Shown in pieces: positions 11,277 through 22,020 of a stretch of DNA of 64,000 bases. The DNA is from Pyricularia pennisetigena (lineage: Eukaryota > Ascomycota > Sordariomycetes > Magnaporthales > Pyriculariaceae). The translations under genes were made by a program, and so were the position numbers. The notes under the pieces were generated by a model. That model was not told where the DNA came from. It saw only the letters and a program-made list of their open reading frames with translations, and made no database searches. Location: NCBI RefSeq assembly GCF_004337985.1, contig NW_021940922.1:372001-436000 (forward strand). The letters run 5' to 3'. The first letter of the stretch is position 1, and each line of letters starts with the position of its first letter.

Positions 11277-14012
11277 TATTCGAAAGAATGGCTCTGAGGA
11301 CCGTGCCGGCACCGCTATACGTGGTTTGCTGAGCCCTCGGGTCTGGGTCCGGCGGTCCGGCGGAGCCGGCCTTGGCCAGCTCGTCAGCCCGGTCGTTTCC
11401 CGGGATTCCCTGGTGCCCAGGGCACCAACGGACCCGAACCTCGGTACCTTGTTTTCGGAGTAGATCGACAAGGTCATGGAACTCCAGAAAGGCCCATTGG
11501 GACGAACGCGGCGCGTCGCCTCTAAGACCCCAAATAACCGAGGTGCTGTCCACACAAATCCAGATCCGGGCGCCTGGCTGGGCCTTGGCTGCCGCCTGTA
11601 GCCCTTTTAGGGCGCCAATCGCCTCGGCGTCGAAAACGTGGCTTTCCGGCGTAATAGATGCGGAGCCTGCGGCAAATTCCAGGCCCGCCCTAAAAGCGGC
11701 CCATCCGTACCCTATTTGGACGCAGTTGTTTTCGTGTTTTTCCGAACCATCCGTATATACCACGATATCGTCAGGTGATACCATGTCCAGCCATTCGATA
11801 AAGCGGCGGGCCGCTTCCTCTTTCGGGACTCCTCCGGTGGGGTCAGTGCGAGAATCCGGGGCATTGCGAGGTGCGCGCAACTCTAGTCTCCGGATCCGCG
11901 GGAGAAGTTGTGCAGNTGTTTCACGCAGGCGGCTGACAAGGGGGTGCCCCTTGTCCGCGAGCCTTAGTCGGGCGCCGTATTTCAGGCGGGTGTAGGCCAG
12001 CGCGACGCGGGCCGAGGGTAGTCCTGCGTCCCTGAGAACAGTGGACGAGGGGGTGGTTTTATACGCCGGGAGGATTGCCCGTGCCGCTAAAACCAGCGGT
12101 TTGTTCAGTGCTTTGAGGAGTCCTCTTTGCTTGTGCGCTGGGTTGTACCATGCCTCGGCTGCGTAGGTGGCCGAGGAACCCACGCATGCCACCGCTGCCT
12201 TGCGAAGTGCAGCCGCAGGCGGTCCGTATCTTACTGCCCCAAAGCTTTTGAGGTGAGCAGCGACCGCCATTGCTTTGGCAGCCCTTTCGGCCACGTGGCG
12301 GCGCCCGTCTAGCCGTCGGCTGAACCAAAAGCCAAGCCAACGCATGCCCGGGTAACGCTCGGCCCCGGAGGCGCTTTGTCCGCGTCGACCGCCCGGTAGT
12401 TGGACCGGGGTAACCGTTCTACCATTAATCCGGATTTCCGGGTTGCGACCGTGCCTTTTCTTAGTGATATGGATCACCTCTGTCTTTTCCGCTGCAAAAT
12501 GGATTTTCTCTTCCGCCGCAATTTCGTGCATATCCCGGAGTTTATCTTCCAGCCAACGTACGTTCTCCTCCAACGAGGGTGACGATTTCCATGTAAGCAC
12601 GTCGTCTGCGTATGCCAGCCGCCACTTCGCACCGTTTTTGACGAGGTACGCCAGATATAGCATATATAGGATCGGGGAAAGGGGAGACCCTTGCGGGGTG
12701 CCGCACCCAAGCCGCCTAAAGCCCGTGGTCGTACCCTCCAGCCGGACTCGGGCCTGGCGGCCGCTTAAAAAGTTAATCACGAACCTAAGGAGCATTTTAC
12801 TAAACCCGAGGCTCCGCATTTTCCGTATCAATCGCCCATGGAGGAGGGCGTCGAAGGCGCCTTGGACGTCGCATGCGACAAGGGTGACTTCCTCCCCGCG
12901 AGCTAAAGCCTGCTCGATATCGTGGGCGAGGGCACAAACCAGATCCGTCGCCGATCGTTTGGGTAGGGCACCGCCGTGGGTGCAGCTAAGGAGCCCGTTG
13001 TCGTGTATGGCCCAAGCTATCCGGCGTGCAACGAGCCTCTCGAGGCCTTTTCCGATGCAGGAGAGGAGGGCTATAGGCCGCCAGGATCGAACGCTGCTCC
13101 GGTCTTTCTTCCCCGTTTTCGGTAGCATCGCGACTTCGGCCTTCTTCCAAGGCGCTGGGAAATGTCCGAGTTCCAGGCAACGTTGGTAGAGCCTGCGCAC
13201 CGGCTCGGCCAACGAAGCCCATCCGGCTTTGAGTAGCCGGACGGTCATTCCGTCGATGCCCGGGGACGTGCTCGTAACCCCAATGCAGGAGCGCTCCGCC
13301 TCTTCCGCACTAACCTGGGTGTCCCAAGGGATTTTAGCCTCGTCCGGCGACCAGGCCTCCAAGGGGTCTCCCTGCAGGTCATCCTCCGCCGAAAATCGGC
13401 CAAGCACCTCCCGTTGCAGTGCTTCCGCTTTTGCTAAAGGCTCGCTCACTTGCTCGCCGTTAATAACCAGCGGCGGGGACCGGAGGCGTGGTCCGGCTCC
13501 CAGCCAGCCCACCATGTTCCACAAATCCTTATCGTCGCGCAGTTGGTCAATCCGGTGCCTCCAGTACTCCCGCTTCGCGGCCCGCACCCCTTTCGTGTAA
13601 GCTTTCTCCTCGGCAGAGGCGTTTGCCCTATTTACAGCGCTCCGCTTAACCCGCTGAAATTCGGCCCAAAGCCGTTGGCAGTTTTCGGTCCACCAGGGAG
13701 CCGAGCTGCCCCTTTTTCCCGCCGGCGTACCCACGACCCACGTCACTTGCTCCCATAAAGTTGTAAATTCAGCTACCCACGCGTCCAATGCGTAGCCATC
13801 GGCCGCGGATCCCGGGTCCGGCATATCTTGCATGCCAAAAGCAAGTAGCTCCGCGAACTTTGGTAGCCGGTCGTCCCTAACTGAGACGTTGACCGCCTCC
13901 GGGCGGGGGACGCCGCGCGTCCGCAGCGTGGTATAAAGAGATTCGTGGTCGGAGCCTGTGTAAAGACTGCTGTCAACCACAGTTACCGTGCTGGGGAGGT
14001 TGGAAAAAACCA
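11277..14012 (-). CDS. LINE ORF2, first part: endonuclease end, reverse transcriptase, RNase H
   Basis: From the truncated 5' end the frame gives the last ~30 residues of an EEP endonuclease (...GSDHESLY), a linker, then reverse transcriptase. The RT has the usual GTPQGSPLSPILY block and the YADD catalytic site (about 12602-12613). Next comes a type I RNase H with VVYTDGSEK (about 11740-11765), an acidic E, VDST and the RWCPGHxGxxGNDRADELA block. The frame runs into the inverted repeat of the Pot2-like element at 11274. It also joins in frame, upstream, to the secreted protein start at 14295, giving one open chimeric frame of about 1,000 codons. The RT would copy LINE RNA at nicked target DNA; missing its endonuclease, this copy should be immobile. 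Confidence 0.88.
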
Positions 14013-14406
14013 GCTTATCTTCATCGGGATCAGGTGAATAGCTGTAACCCCGGGGCCCCCCGATAATGTTGCCACCGGACTCTCGAAATTCATACACAGC
14101 ATCGGGCTTCCCAGGAGCAGTCGGCCCCGTGTTAATATAGCCTGTTGCGCCCTTTGCAACCGACAAAGAGTCGGTTCTTTCACCAAATTCGTTGTAGACA
14201 TTTTTGTTGGTCCATTTCTTCCTTCCCCAAAAGGCGGTGACGGGTTCTGAGAACAGGCCAAGAGAAAAAGGAAGGATAAACGTGCTGAACTTCATAGCGC
14301 TAGTTGAGTGCAACGTTTTATCGGAGAAGGTGGCAAAATGGAAATGTGCCATGTGATTGAAATGTTGAAGACTCTGTAGCGCTGGTGAATGGAATAAACG
14401 TAAAAG

Positions 14407-14412
14407 TTTATA
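14407..14412 (-). promoter_or_regulatory. TATA box of the disrupted secreted protein gene
   Basis: TATAAA read on the minus strand, 112 bp upstream of the ATG at 14295. The secreted gene at 60091 has the same arrangement (TATAAA 120 bp upstream). Confidence 0.45.
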
Positions 14413-15073
14413 ATTGAAAGGTCCTGAAATGCTTGTAATTATATTGTCTTTCTTGCTATCCCCGAGTCGGTAACTATCGCTGGCCTTCTACAAGATTGAT
14501 CCATGCGCACATAAGTCACACAATGTACTATTAATATGTTTTCCTTGGTAATCGAGACTACGTGCCAAGAATAGGAGAGGTTACAAAATTAGACATAAGT
14601 TTTAGTTCCAAGTTAGCTGACTACGTTGCTCGGAAGGTTTTAACTACTTCCAAGCTTTGTTATAACCGATCAATCATGGGTGTTAAAGTCTCCCTGATGA
14701 TAGTAACCCCATGAGGAAGTGCGAGTAGAAAGAATATTTGCGCGCTATAACTCGGAACAAGAGCCGAAAGAGCTACCTGACCATCTGAGGCCCCATATGA
14801 TGGCAATGTGCCCCTGACTGCGACGCAATGGGTTCTGCCTGTTGTTAGGTTGTCGCTTTTGGACAAATGCGAACCTACAGCACCTCGATGCTCGTTGTTC
14901 ATGGTCGTGAATGACCACAAAAAAAAAAAAAAAAATATTGCGTATATTATATTTCTTTGTACCTTTTCGGCCGTACTTGCGTCGATTTTCGATAAAAAGT
15001 CCGGCCTTCTACCAATCCTTTTGGTTATTATAAAGTTGAATGTATCGGCGTAACCAACTCTTTATCTTTTTCA
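14413..15073. other. Intergenic or remnant sequence before the assembly gap
   Basis: Weakly coding-looking frames occur on both strands (plus about 14680-14910; minus 14660-14920), each needing frameshifts. They may be 5' parts of the gapped gene that follows. An A17 run lies at 14919-14935. A TTTTTCAG acceptor-like site ends at about 15073. Confidence 0.35.
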
Positions 15074-16053
15074 GGTTGGGGCTGCCCTACAATTGTTCGT
15101 GGAACCAAAAGTCGGCGTGTTTAAACGCCCTGGTAATCGAGGTCCTGTTTGTCCGGGTAAACATTTTTGGATTTCCTCTTTTTTTTTTTNNNNNNNNNNN
15201 NNNNNNNNNNNNNNNNNNNNNNNNNNNNNNNNNNNNNNNNNNNNNNNNNNNNNNNNNNNNNNNNNNNNNNNNNNNNNNNNNNNNNNNNNNNNNNNNNNNN
15301 NNNNNNNNNNNNNNNNNNNNNNNNNNNNNNNNNNNNNNNNNNNNNNNNNNNNNNNNNNNNNNNNNNNNNNNNNNNNNNNNNNNNNNNNNNNNNNNNNNNN
15401 NNNNNNNNNNNNNNNNNNNNNNNNNNNNNNNNNNNNNNNNNNNNNNNNNNNNNNNNNNNNNNNNNNNNNNNNNNNNNNNNNNNNNNNNNNNNNNNNNNNN
15501 NNNNNNNNNNNNNNNNNNNNNNNNNNNNNNNNNNNNNNNNNNNNNNNNNNNNNNNNNNNNNNNNNNNNNNNNNNNNNNNNNNNNNNNNNNNNNNNNNNNN
15601 NNNNNNNNNNNNNNNNNNNNNNNNNNNNNNNNNNNNNNNNNNNNNNNNNNNNACGCGGGATGAATCACTTTAGCGTACCGAAGGGCTGGTGGCTCTTGAT
15701 CTATTGCCGTATACGGGAAAACGGATCCGATATTTGCGATTACGTGGTAAATCACGACGGCGCCATAAATATTAACCGGGGAAGATATATGGACACCCTA
15801 AATCATAAATGGTTATTTAATTCCGTAGCGGGGAAATACGACGGCGACGCGCAAAAACTGGTCCATTGGGACTTTTTTATAAACGGCTCGAGGATAATTG
15901 GAAAGGCGATAAATCCAAAAATGTGTTGGTCGTTTACGATCTTGTGCTTTGGGAAGCTGGCGGCGATCCGGATTTGATAACCGAGTGCCGGACAATGCTC
16001 AACAATTGTTTTGTGATGAAGCTGGGTTGGGATCATCACTTGGAGGTCAAATA
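15074..16053 (+). pseudogene. Gapped gene fragment of unknown function with a frameshift
   Basis: After a good acceptor (ctttttcag) a frame opens at 15074 and enters the gap at 15190 through a T run. It is open again after the gap from 15653 in a hydrophilic, W/Y/D-rich stretch. At a T6 run (about 15871-15876) the coding look moves to another frame (from KRLEDNW to ...LEVK, stop at 16051-16053). One extra T would join the two. It could be a homopolymer sequencing error or a real lesion. I do not recognise the family. Confidence 0.45.
15190..15652. other. Assembly gap (463 N)
   Basis: Run of N that starts directly after a T run. The size may be only an estimate. Confidence 0.99.
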
Positions 16054-17050
16054 AATAGGCATAACGGCGAAAAGAAAGTATACGTTGCTCTTATTCTGTA
16101 TTTGGTGAACACAATCATGACCCAGCCTTGTATTGTAAGACGATGATAACGATGGAACCATTTGAAGAACAAAGTGACGCTCGATAAATTATACCTTCAT
16201 CCACCGTCAACTCCACGACAGTCGCTGAAAACCATGTGACCAATTCACATCCCCATATGACTATCTAAAGGGGCTTATCTTCTACGTGCAAATCAAATAA
16301 AGCAACTATTCGCTTCACTCGAACAAGTCTGAAATCGGTCCTTTTTAGTGACATGATACAGCCTAGGTCTTTCTTCATATCATGGCTAGTCCTACCAGGT
16401 CAACGGGCACGTAAATATCGAAAAGGCAATTCACCCTCGAACCACAGCCCAATCCTCTCATACAAAACAGTGAGCACTATGATGGAAGGAGATCACAAAC
16501 CTGTCATGATTGTCAGCGCAGCTTTGGCCAAGATGACCAGAACTAAACCTTTGGTCCTTTACCAAAGCGACCGCAGTCATAGTGAAGTCCCCGAATAGGA
16601 AGCATGCCAACTCCAGGATGATTGGCAATCACACTGCGACGACGCCTGAATCGGTATTAAACTGCATCGCGATAGTCGTATTTGACAACGAGACGGCAGC
16701 ATGTGTCATATATGGACAAATGTTTTGCTTTCATAACAAGCCGACGATAAGCCAAAGAGTTCGATTTTCAAAGTTAATATTTCCATCTTATAGTTGGGCT
16801 CACCCTCGGCTTCCGGCGTGCAAAAAAGCCGTGCGATCCTCCGATGCAGGCATAACCCTGCCTTGAGCATCCGCCCAAACTCTTTTCCTTCTGCCACCCC
16901 CGCAAGGGAAAAAGGGGGCCATTGGCAGCATTCCCCAGACGCCAACAGCCAGCCAAAACGCAAACCAATGTAATCTTTCATCACCCGTCAATCCAGAAGA
17001 ACAAAACCTCCCCCAAGAAGTCCGTCGCAAACCCGCTACCAGTCACGGCG
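16054..17050. other. Intergenic, no gene supported
   Basis: Short ORFs on both strands without family features, start context or splice structure. The last ~150 bp are the 5' region of the Yippee gene. Confidence 0.4.
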
Positions 17051-17555
17051 ATGGGCCTCCGCTACAACGAATACCTGAACGGAGATAGGATTCTCGTGTG
17101 CAAGAGGTGCAAGGCACACATGGCGGACCAAAATGATTTGGTTAGCAGGGTATGAATAATGATACATGGCTCTTGCAGTCATTTCTTTTGTTCAGACCAG
17201 ATGGAGATGGGGGTGGGAATGTTTTGCACTCGCCAACTCAAAAATAAAAAAAATAAAAAAAATAAAAATAAAAAAGACTAACAAGCGGGACTCATCCGCT
17301 GCCTCGAATCTTTGCCAGAATTTCCGCGGCACCCACGGCCGAGGCCACCTCTTCCGGACGCTCGTCAACGTGCGGGCGGCCCAGCCCGAGACCCGCGACA
17401 TGTCGACGGGCAAGCACATTGTGCGGGACGTGTTCTGCATGGGCTGCGACGCCGGCGTCGGCTGGGTCTACGACAAGGCGTGGGAGGAGTCGCAGCGCTA
17501 CAAGGAGGGCATGTACATTCTCGAGATGGAGCTTGTGACGTGCGCTCGGTCCTGA
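17051..17555 (+). CDS. Yippee family zinc-binding protein
   Basis: Two exons, 17051-17149 and 17319-17555, give 111 residues, the normal Yippee length. It starts MGLRYNEYLNG as family members do. The two zinc-binding CxxC pairs are C-K-R-C in exon 1 and C-M-G-C in exon 2, with the family blocks FRGTHGRGHLF, TGKHIVRDVFC, GWVYDKAWEESQRYKEG and ILEMEL between and after them. Yippee proteins adopt a beta-tent fold shared with Mis18 and cereblon; their cellular role in fungi is poorly defined. The intron (169 nt) contains a run of AAAATAAA-type sequence followed by a CTAAC branch site. Confidence 0.93.
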
Positions 17556-19791
17556 AAAAAAAAAAAGAAAAGAAAAAGAAAAAGAAAATTAATTAGATGC
17601 TGTAGTCGCTTTGTTTTCCCCTCCCTGCTGCGTTCATGCTCTGTCAGTGTACTCACGACCCGAACGCATTGTAAAGCTTAGGTAGCAGCACCCTCCCGGT
17701 CCGAAGCTGTCTGGGCACGACTCAAGTACCTGGGTTCCTAAGGCGCAGAGCTATATCTGCATGGTGTTAGTTGTTTTGTTATTCGACGTCGAGCCTAGAC
17801 TCCACGTCGCATCATGGGCGTTTTCAACCTGTCCGTTTGGAGGATCTTAATCTCACCGCTGCTGACAATGTGCCATCAGGGGGGCCAATAGCAGCCAAGG
17901 ACAATCGTACGGTACAAAGTTTTTTTTTTTTTTTTTTTTTTTTTTCGCAGGACCTTGTGATTCCTTGGTTTGCCGGCGCAGGTCAAGAACGCCTCTGATT
18001 TGCTGCTCTTCACTTCAGCTGACATCGTCAATCTTGGCATTAGTTCTCACATTGCTGCGCGATTGAGTCTCGATAGCCAGCAGCTTATTCACGCATGCCA
18101 TCGCCAAGTCCCAATCCACGGCCCCCACCCACAAACCTCCGCACCCGGAAACCGTGCAGAACGCTCTGCGTCGTCGCCGTTATCCACTCCAGCCCTTAAC
18201 CAAGAGGAAAATAAAACAAAAAGAGAAAAAAAAAGGGGGGGAGGTACGAAAGATCAATGCATAAATAGTCAGAGCTCGGGACAGGCCGACAGGGCCCTGA
18301 ACCATATGCTCCGTCATGCCCGACCCTAACAGTCAGGCAGGTGCGTTAAAAGCTTTGTGGCATATACTATGATAGACGCATGTCCAAGCGCTCCGAAACC
18401 CCACTAAATCCCACCGGCGAAATCACGGCGGGAGGATCATGGCCGGCACGCACCGACAGTTCCCGTCAGGGAGGTCCTTGTCCGGCTCATCAAGGAGCCC
18501 TTCTGCCAAGAGATGGATGAGTATCATATTTCGGATATGGCCTCATTGAAGAGATAGAAAGAAACTGGGAGATTGTTGGCATTTTGTCGTTGCATGCAAG
18601 AAAAAAACCAGCGGCTAAGTTGCCGGATGAATCAAGTCCGTATGAGGCTTCAAAACTCTCATGTGTTGATAAACAAGCTTGTTTTAGCCAGCAAGGTTTT
18701 ATGTGATTATGTATGGTCTGAAAATGCATGCCCTAGTTTGCTGACAGTTTGCTTTGCACGTCGATTTGTCAGGCGGGAAAGGTAAGCCATGTTGCGAGGG
18801 TTGCAATGGTCCAATTTTTCAATGTCGGTCCAGGCTGGGCCATGGTCCCAAAATCCTACATACCGGCTGTCTTTGGACCGGATGTGACTTTGCGACAGAG
18901 TCTTGACCAACATTTATTTGTAACTACTTGATAATAAAATCCCTAAGCCCATAATTCAACTGGGCCAAGGGGATACGTGCATATACGATGAATGTCGAGT
19001 AGTCTTTCTTCGGTGGGGGCGCGGGCGCTTTCAGGTCCAGGACCTGCTACCTATAAGGAGTGGCCGAATGCACTGTTTGCTTGGCTAAAGAGGCTTAAAA
19101 GATTCGTGGCGGGCTCCATGGGATGAAAGCACGCTGATTAGAGTTCTGGACCCCAAATATTCTTTATTTTCCGTTTCAAGTGCTTCTTGTAAACATTCTC
19201 CTCATGAGGCGACGGGTTATATCATGTACGGAGAACGAGTATGATACTCCTTACTCGATAAATATACCAGTCCTCCCTCGAACCATCAAACGAGAATTGA
19301 GGAGCATAACTCTAAATAATCATGGCCCCTGACAAAGATGCATGGTATTACACCTGCACCGCAAAGAGGGTCGGAACGCGGCCCATGTATATTACTCAAA
19401 ACTCACACGCCAAGCTGCGCAAACCAGGTGGACTGGCGAAGCCTATAGGCAGTCATCAGGTATCAATACCCAAGGGTTAACGAGTAATCAACCAGATATC
19501 TCGGTGGTCTGGGAAGCTCGATGGCACTTTTCAGGGGTATTAATTAAACTTTTTTTTTCAACTTTTCCCCTCAACCGTCCAAACTCTCTCGTAACAGAAC
19601 ATGAACACAATTTTGATTTTTTTTTGATGATCAAGGCAGATAGATATGGGAGGATGCAATCATGTTGACTCGGACCTCACCGAGTATGGATTGCCCATAA
19701 CTTAGTTGTATTTGAACCAACAGCTTCATCGGACAGTCTGCCGTCCACAGCCACGACTCTGCATTCATTGCAAAAGTGTCTAGTCCCAACA
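17556..19791. other. 2.2-kb intergenic region
   Basis: No supported gene. A T26 run lies at 17920-17945, with a cag directly after it. An ORF at 17970-18329 runs through this area but shows no family features. The stretch before 19791 is the 5' region of the amidase gene. Confidence 0.4.
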
Positions 19792-21838
19792 ATGACTACC
19801 AAACGTAGCCCAATCGTGCTTCTGCTGTCGGTCGCCTTGTGGCTCCAGCTCGTCTGGGCCGGCCTCAAGGGACCGACGACGGTCAAGGGCAAGCCGTTCC
19901 CGTCGCTGATCGACGCCACCATGGAAGACCTCTCCAGGGGTCTCGAAAGCAAGCTCTTCACGAGCGTCGACCTGACGAAGGCCTACATGGCGCGCATCAA
20001 CGAGGTAAACGACTACTTCCACGCCGTGACCGAGCTGAACCCAGACGCGGTCAAGATCGCGGCGGAGCTGGACGAGGAGCGCGCCAGAGGCAAGACGCGA
20101 GGCCCGCTGCACGGCATCCCCGTGCTGCTGAAGATGAGCATGGCGACGGCGGACGCCATGAACACGACGGGCGGCTCGACGCTGCTGCTCGGGGCCAAGT
20201 TCGCCCGCGACGCCACCGTGGTGCGCAAGGTGCGCGAGGCCGGCGGGGTCATCCTCGGCAAGGCCAACATGAGCCAGTGGGCGACGTTCCGCAGCAGCAG
20301 CAACAGCTCCAGCAACGGCTGGAGCGCCCACGGCGGCCAGTGCCTGGGCGCCTACCACGCGGACATGGACCCCACCGGCTCGTCCAGCGGCTCGGCCGTC
20401 GCGGCCACCCTGGGCCTGGCGGCGGCGGCGCTGGGCACCGAGACGGACGGGTCCGTGATCCTGCCGGCCCAGACGGCCAGCCTGGTCGGCATCAAGCCGT
20501 CGGTGGGCCTGACGTCGCGCTTCCTCGTGCTGCCGGTCAGCGAGCACCAGGACACGGTCGGCACCATCGCACGGACCGTCAAGGACGCCGCGCGCCTGCT
20601 GCAGCCCATCGTGGGCCGCGACGACCGCGACAACTACACCGACGCCATCCCCTTCGAGCAGGCGGCCACGCCCGACTACGAGCGCGCCACGGCCAGCAAG
20701 GACGCGCTGCGGGGCGCGCGGCTCGGCGTGCCGACCAACACCATCGCGCTCTTCGACTCCACCGTGCCCGACGACGGGCCCGTGATGCGGGCGTTCCGAG
20801 CCGCGCTGGACGAGCTGAGGCGCGCGGGCGCCGAGGTGGTCGAGGCCAACTTCACCATGGCGGAGCAGTGGAACAAGTCCACGTCGGAGAACATTGTGCT
20901 CTTCTCCGACATGGTCACGGCGCTGCCCCGATTCCTGGCCGAGCTGACGGTCAACCCGTCGGGCATCCGGAACCTGGCCGACGTCCGGCGGGAGACCATC
21001 AAGGCGGGCGCCGTGGAGGACTACCCGGCCCGGGACGTCGAGACCTGGGACATCTGCCTCGACAAGCAGGGCTTCGGCAACGAAGACCCGCGCGCCCTGG
21101 CCGCCCTGGCCGAGAACAGACTGCTCGGCGGCGAGGGCGGGCTCCTGGGCGCCATCGAGCGCCACAAGCTCGACGCCATACTGATGCCCACGCCGATATC
21201 GAGGAACTTTGCCGCCATCGTGGGCGCCCCCGTCGTCACCGTGCCCATGGGCTACTATCCTGCGTCTCAGCCGGTGAAGAAGTCCCCCGGCAGGATTGGT
21301 CTTGTGCGCACGGGTCCCAACATACCGTGAGTTTTTTTTTTTTTTTTTTTTTNNNNNNNNNNNNNNNNNNNNNNNNNNNNNNNNNNNNNNNNNNNNNNNN
21401 NNNNNNNNNNNNNNNNNNNNNNNNNNNNNNNNNNNNNNNNNNNNNNNNNNNNNNNNNNNNNNNNNNNNNNNNNNNNNNNNNNNNNNNNNNNNNNNNNNNN
21501 NNNNNNNNNNNNNNNNNNNNNNNNNNNNNNNNNNNNNNNNNNNNNNNNNNNNNNNNNNNNNNNNNNNNNNNNNNNNNNNNNNNNNNNNNNNNNNNNNNNN
21601 NNNNNNNNNNNNNNNNNNNNNNNNNNNNNNNNNNNNNNNNNNNNNNNNNNNNNNTTTTTTTTTTTTTTTTTTTTTTCCCCTTGGTCTCTTTCAGAAGCCA
21701 ACAATGTCACCAAGCTCCGTCTTGGGGATCCTAATCGGCGGCACCTTGTCCCGAAAGTTTGTCCGCTGCTCGTAGCCATAGGCAAGCCCGACCAGCTTCT
21801 CCTCGCTAAACCTCGCGCCCAGGAAGCTCAGGCCGAAT
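19792..21838 (+). CDS. Secreted amidase-signature hydrolase; last exon in an inverted segment
   Basis: Exon 1 is 19792-21326 (+). It has a signal peptide (MTTKRSPIVLLLSVALWLQLVWA) and the amidase-signature core. I see the Lys-Ser-Ser triad region: K114 in GIPVLLK, the GSSSGS loop at about 196-201, and the nucleophile S221 in TDGSVILPA. Exon 1 ends CC|gtgagt. The expected C-terminal exon (A|TTC GGC CTG, FGLSFLGARFSEEKL...) exists, but on the minus strand at 21838-21691, preceded by its own acceptor (ccttaaccag) and ending in TGA. The phases fit exactly, giving 560 residues in all. Amidases of this family hydrolyse amide bonds; the substrate is unknown. The inverted piece is bounded by a T run and an A run (see findings). 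Confidence 0.85.
21353..21654. other. Assembly gap (302 N) between two T runs
   Basis: The gap lies inside the amidase intron: T24 before it and T22 after it. Confidence 0.99.
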
Positions 21839-21918
21839 CTGGTTAAGGAAAGGCATCGCGGGCAATGACAGAGATTAGTATATATGTCATGACCAACAAA
21901 AAGAAGACAACATGTGAC

Positions 21919-21951
<33 letters not shown>

Positions 21952-22020
21952 ATCTCACGCCATTGGCTCATGCATTTCCTCGTACCATCGCCAAGTACAC
22001 CTGTCTCAAGATCATCCCCT

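Larger units (their letters stand above)
8637..14012 (-). mobile_element. 5'-truncated LINE (Tad1/I-like) with (TAC)n tail, itself interrupted
   Basis: A non-LTR retrotransposon inserted on the minus strand. The 3' end is a (TAC)6-like tail (8637-8657) next to the 14-bp target duplication. The 5' end is cut at 14012, inside the C-terminal end of the endonuclease domain. The inserted DNA is about 3.5 kb once the 1,858-bp DNA transposon inside it (9417-11274) is removed. The reading frame is still open through reverse transcriptase, RNase H and a zinc knuckle, apart from one undetermined base near 11919. This points to a recent insertion that escaped RIP. The TAC-type tail and domain order recall the MGL/MGR583 LINEs of Magnaporthe; that match is from memory. 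Confidence 0.9.
8492..14295 (-). pseudogene. Small secreted protein gene split by a LINE insertion
   Basis: The 5' part is 14295-14013 (start ATG at 14295, signal peptide MKFSTFILPFSLGLFSEPVTA). The 3' part continues in the same frame from 8636 to a TAA at 8492-8494. The 14 bp GCTTATCTTCATCG are present at both edges (8623-8636 and 14013-14026) as the target-site duplication. Counting the duplicated bases once, the empty site encodes 137 residues in one exon: 94 before the break and 43 after it, the latter rich in Gly and Tyr with one Cys. A TATAAA lies at 14412-14407, 112 bp before the ATG. Size, signal peptide and composition are typical of effector-like fungal secreted proteins. Its function is unknown. 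It is broken in this genome. Confidence 0.85.

Noticed and set aside
19780..21165. Long ORFs opposite and out of frame to the amidase (for example minus 19780-21165, plus 19839-21734)
   Set aside because: They are shadows of a GC-rich gene: Arg/Gly/His-rich, and without the motifs seen in the amidase frame.
21680..21694. Apparent splice acceptor (ctctttcag) right after the gap on the plus strand
   Set aside because: The plus-strand frame after it does not resemble the amidase ending, while the minus strand matches it exactly.
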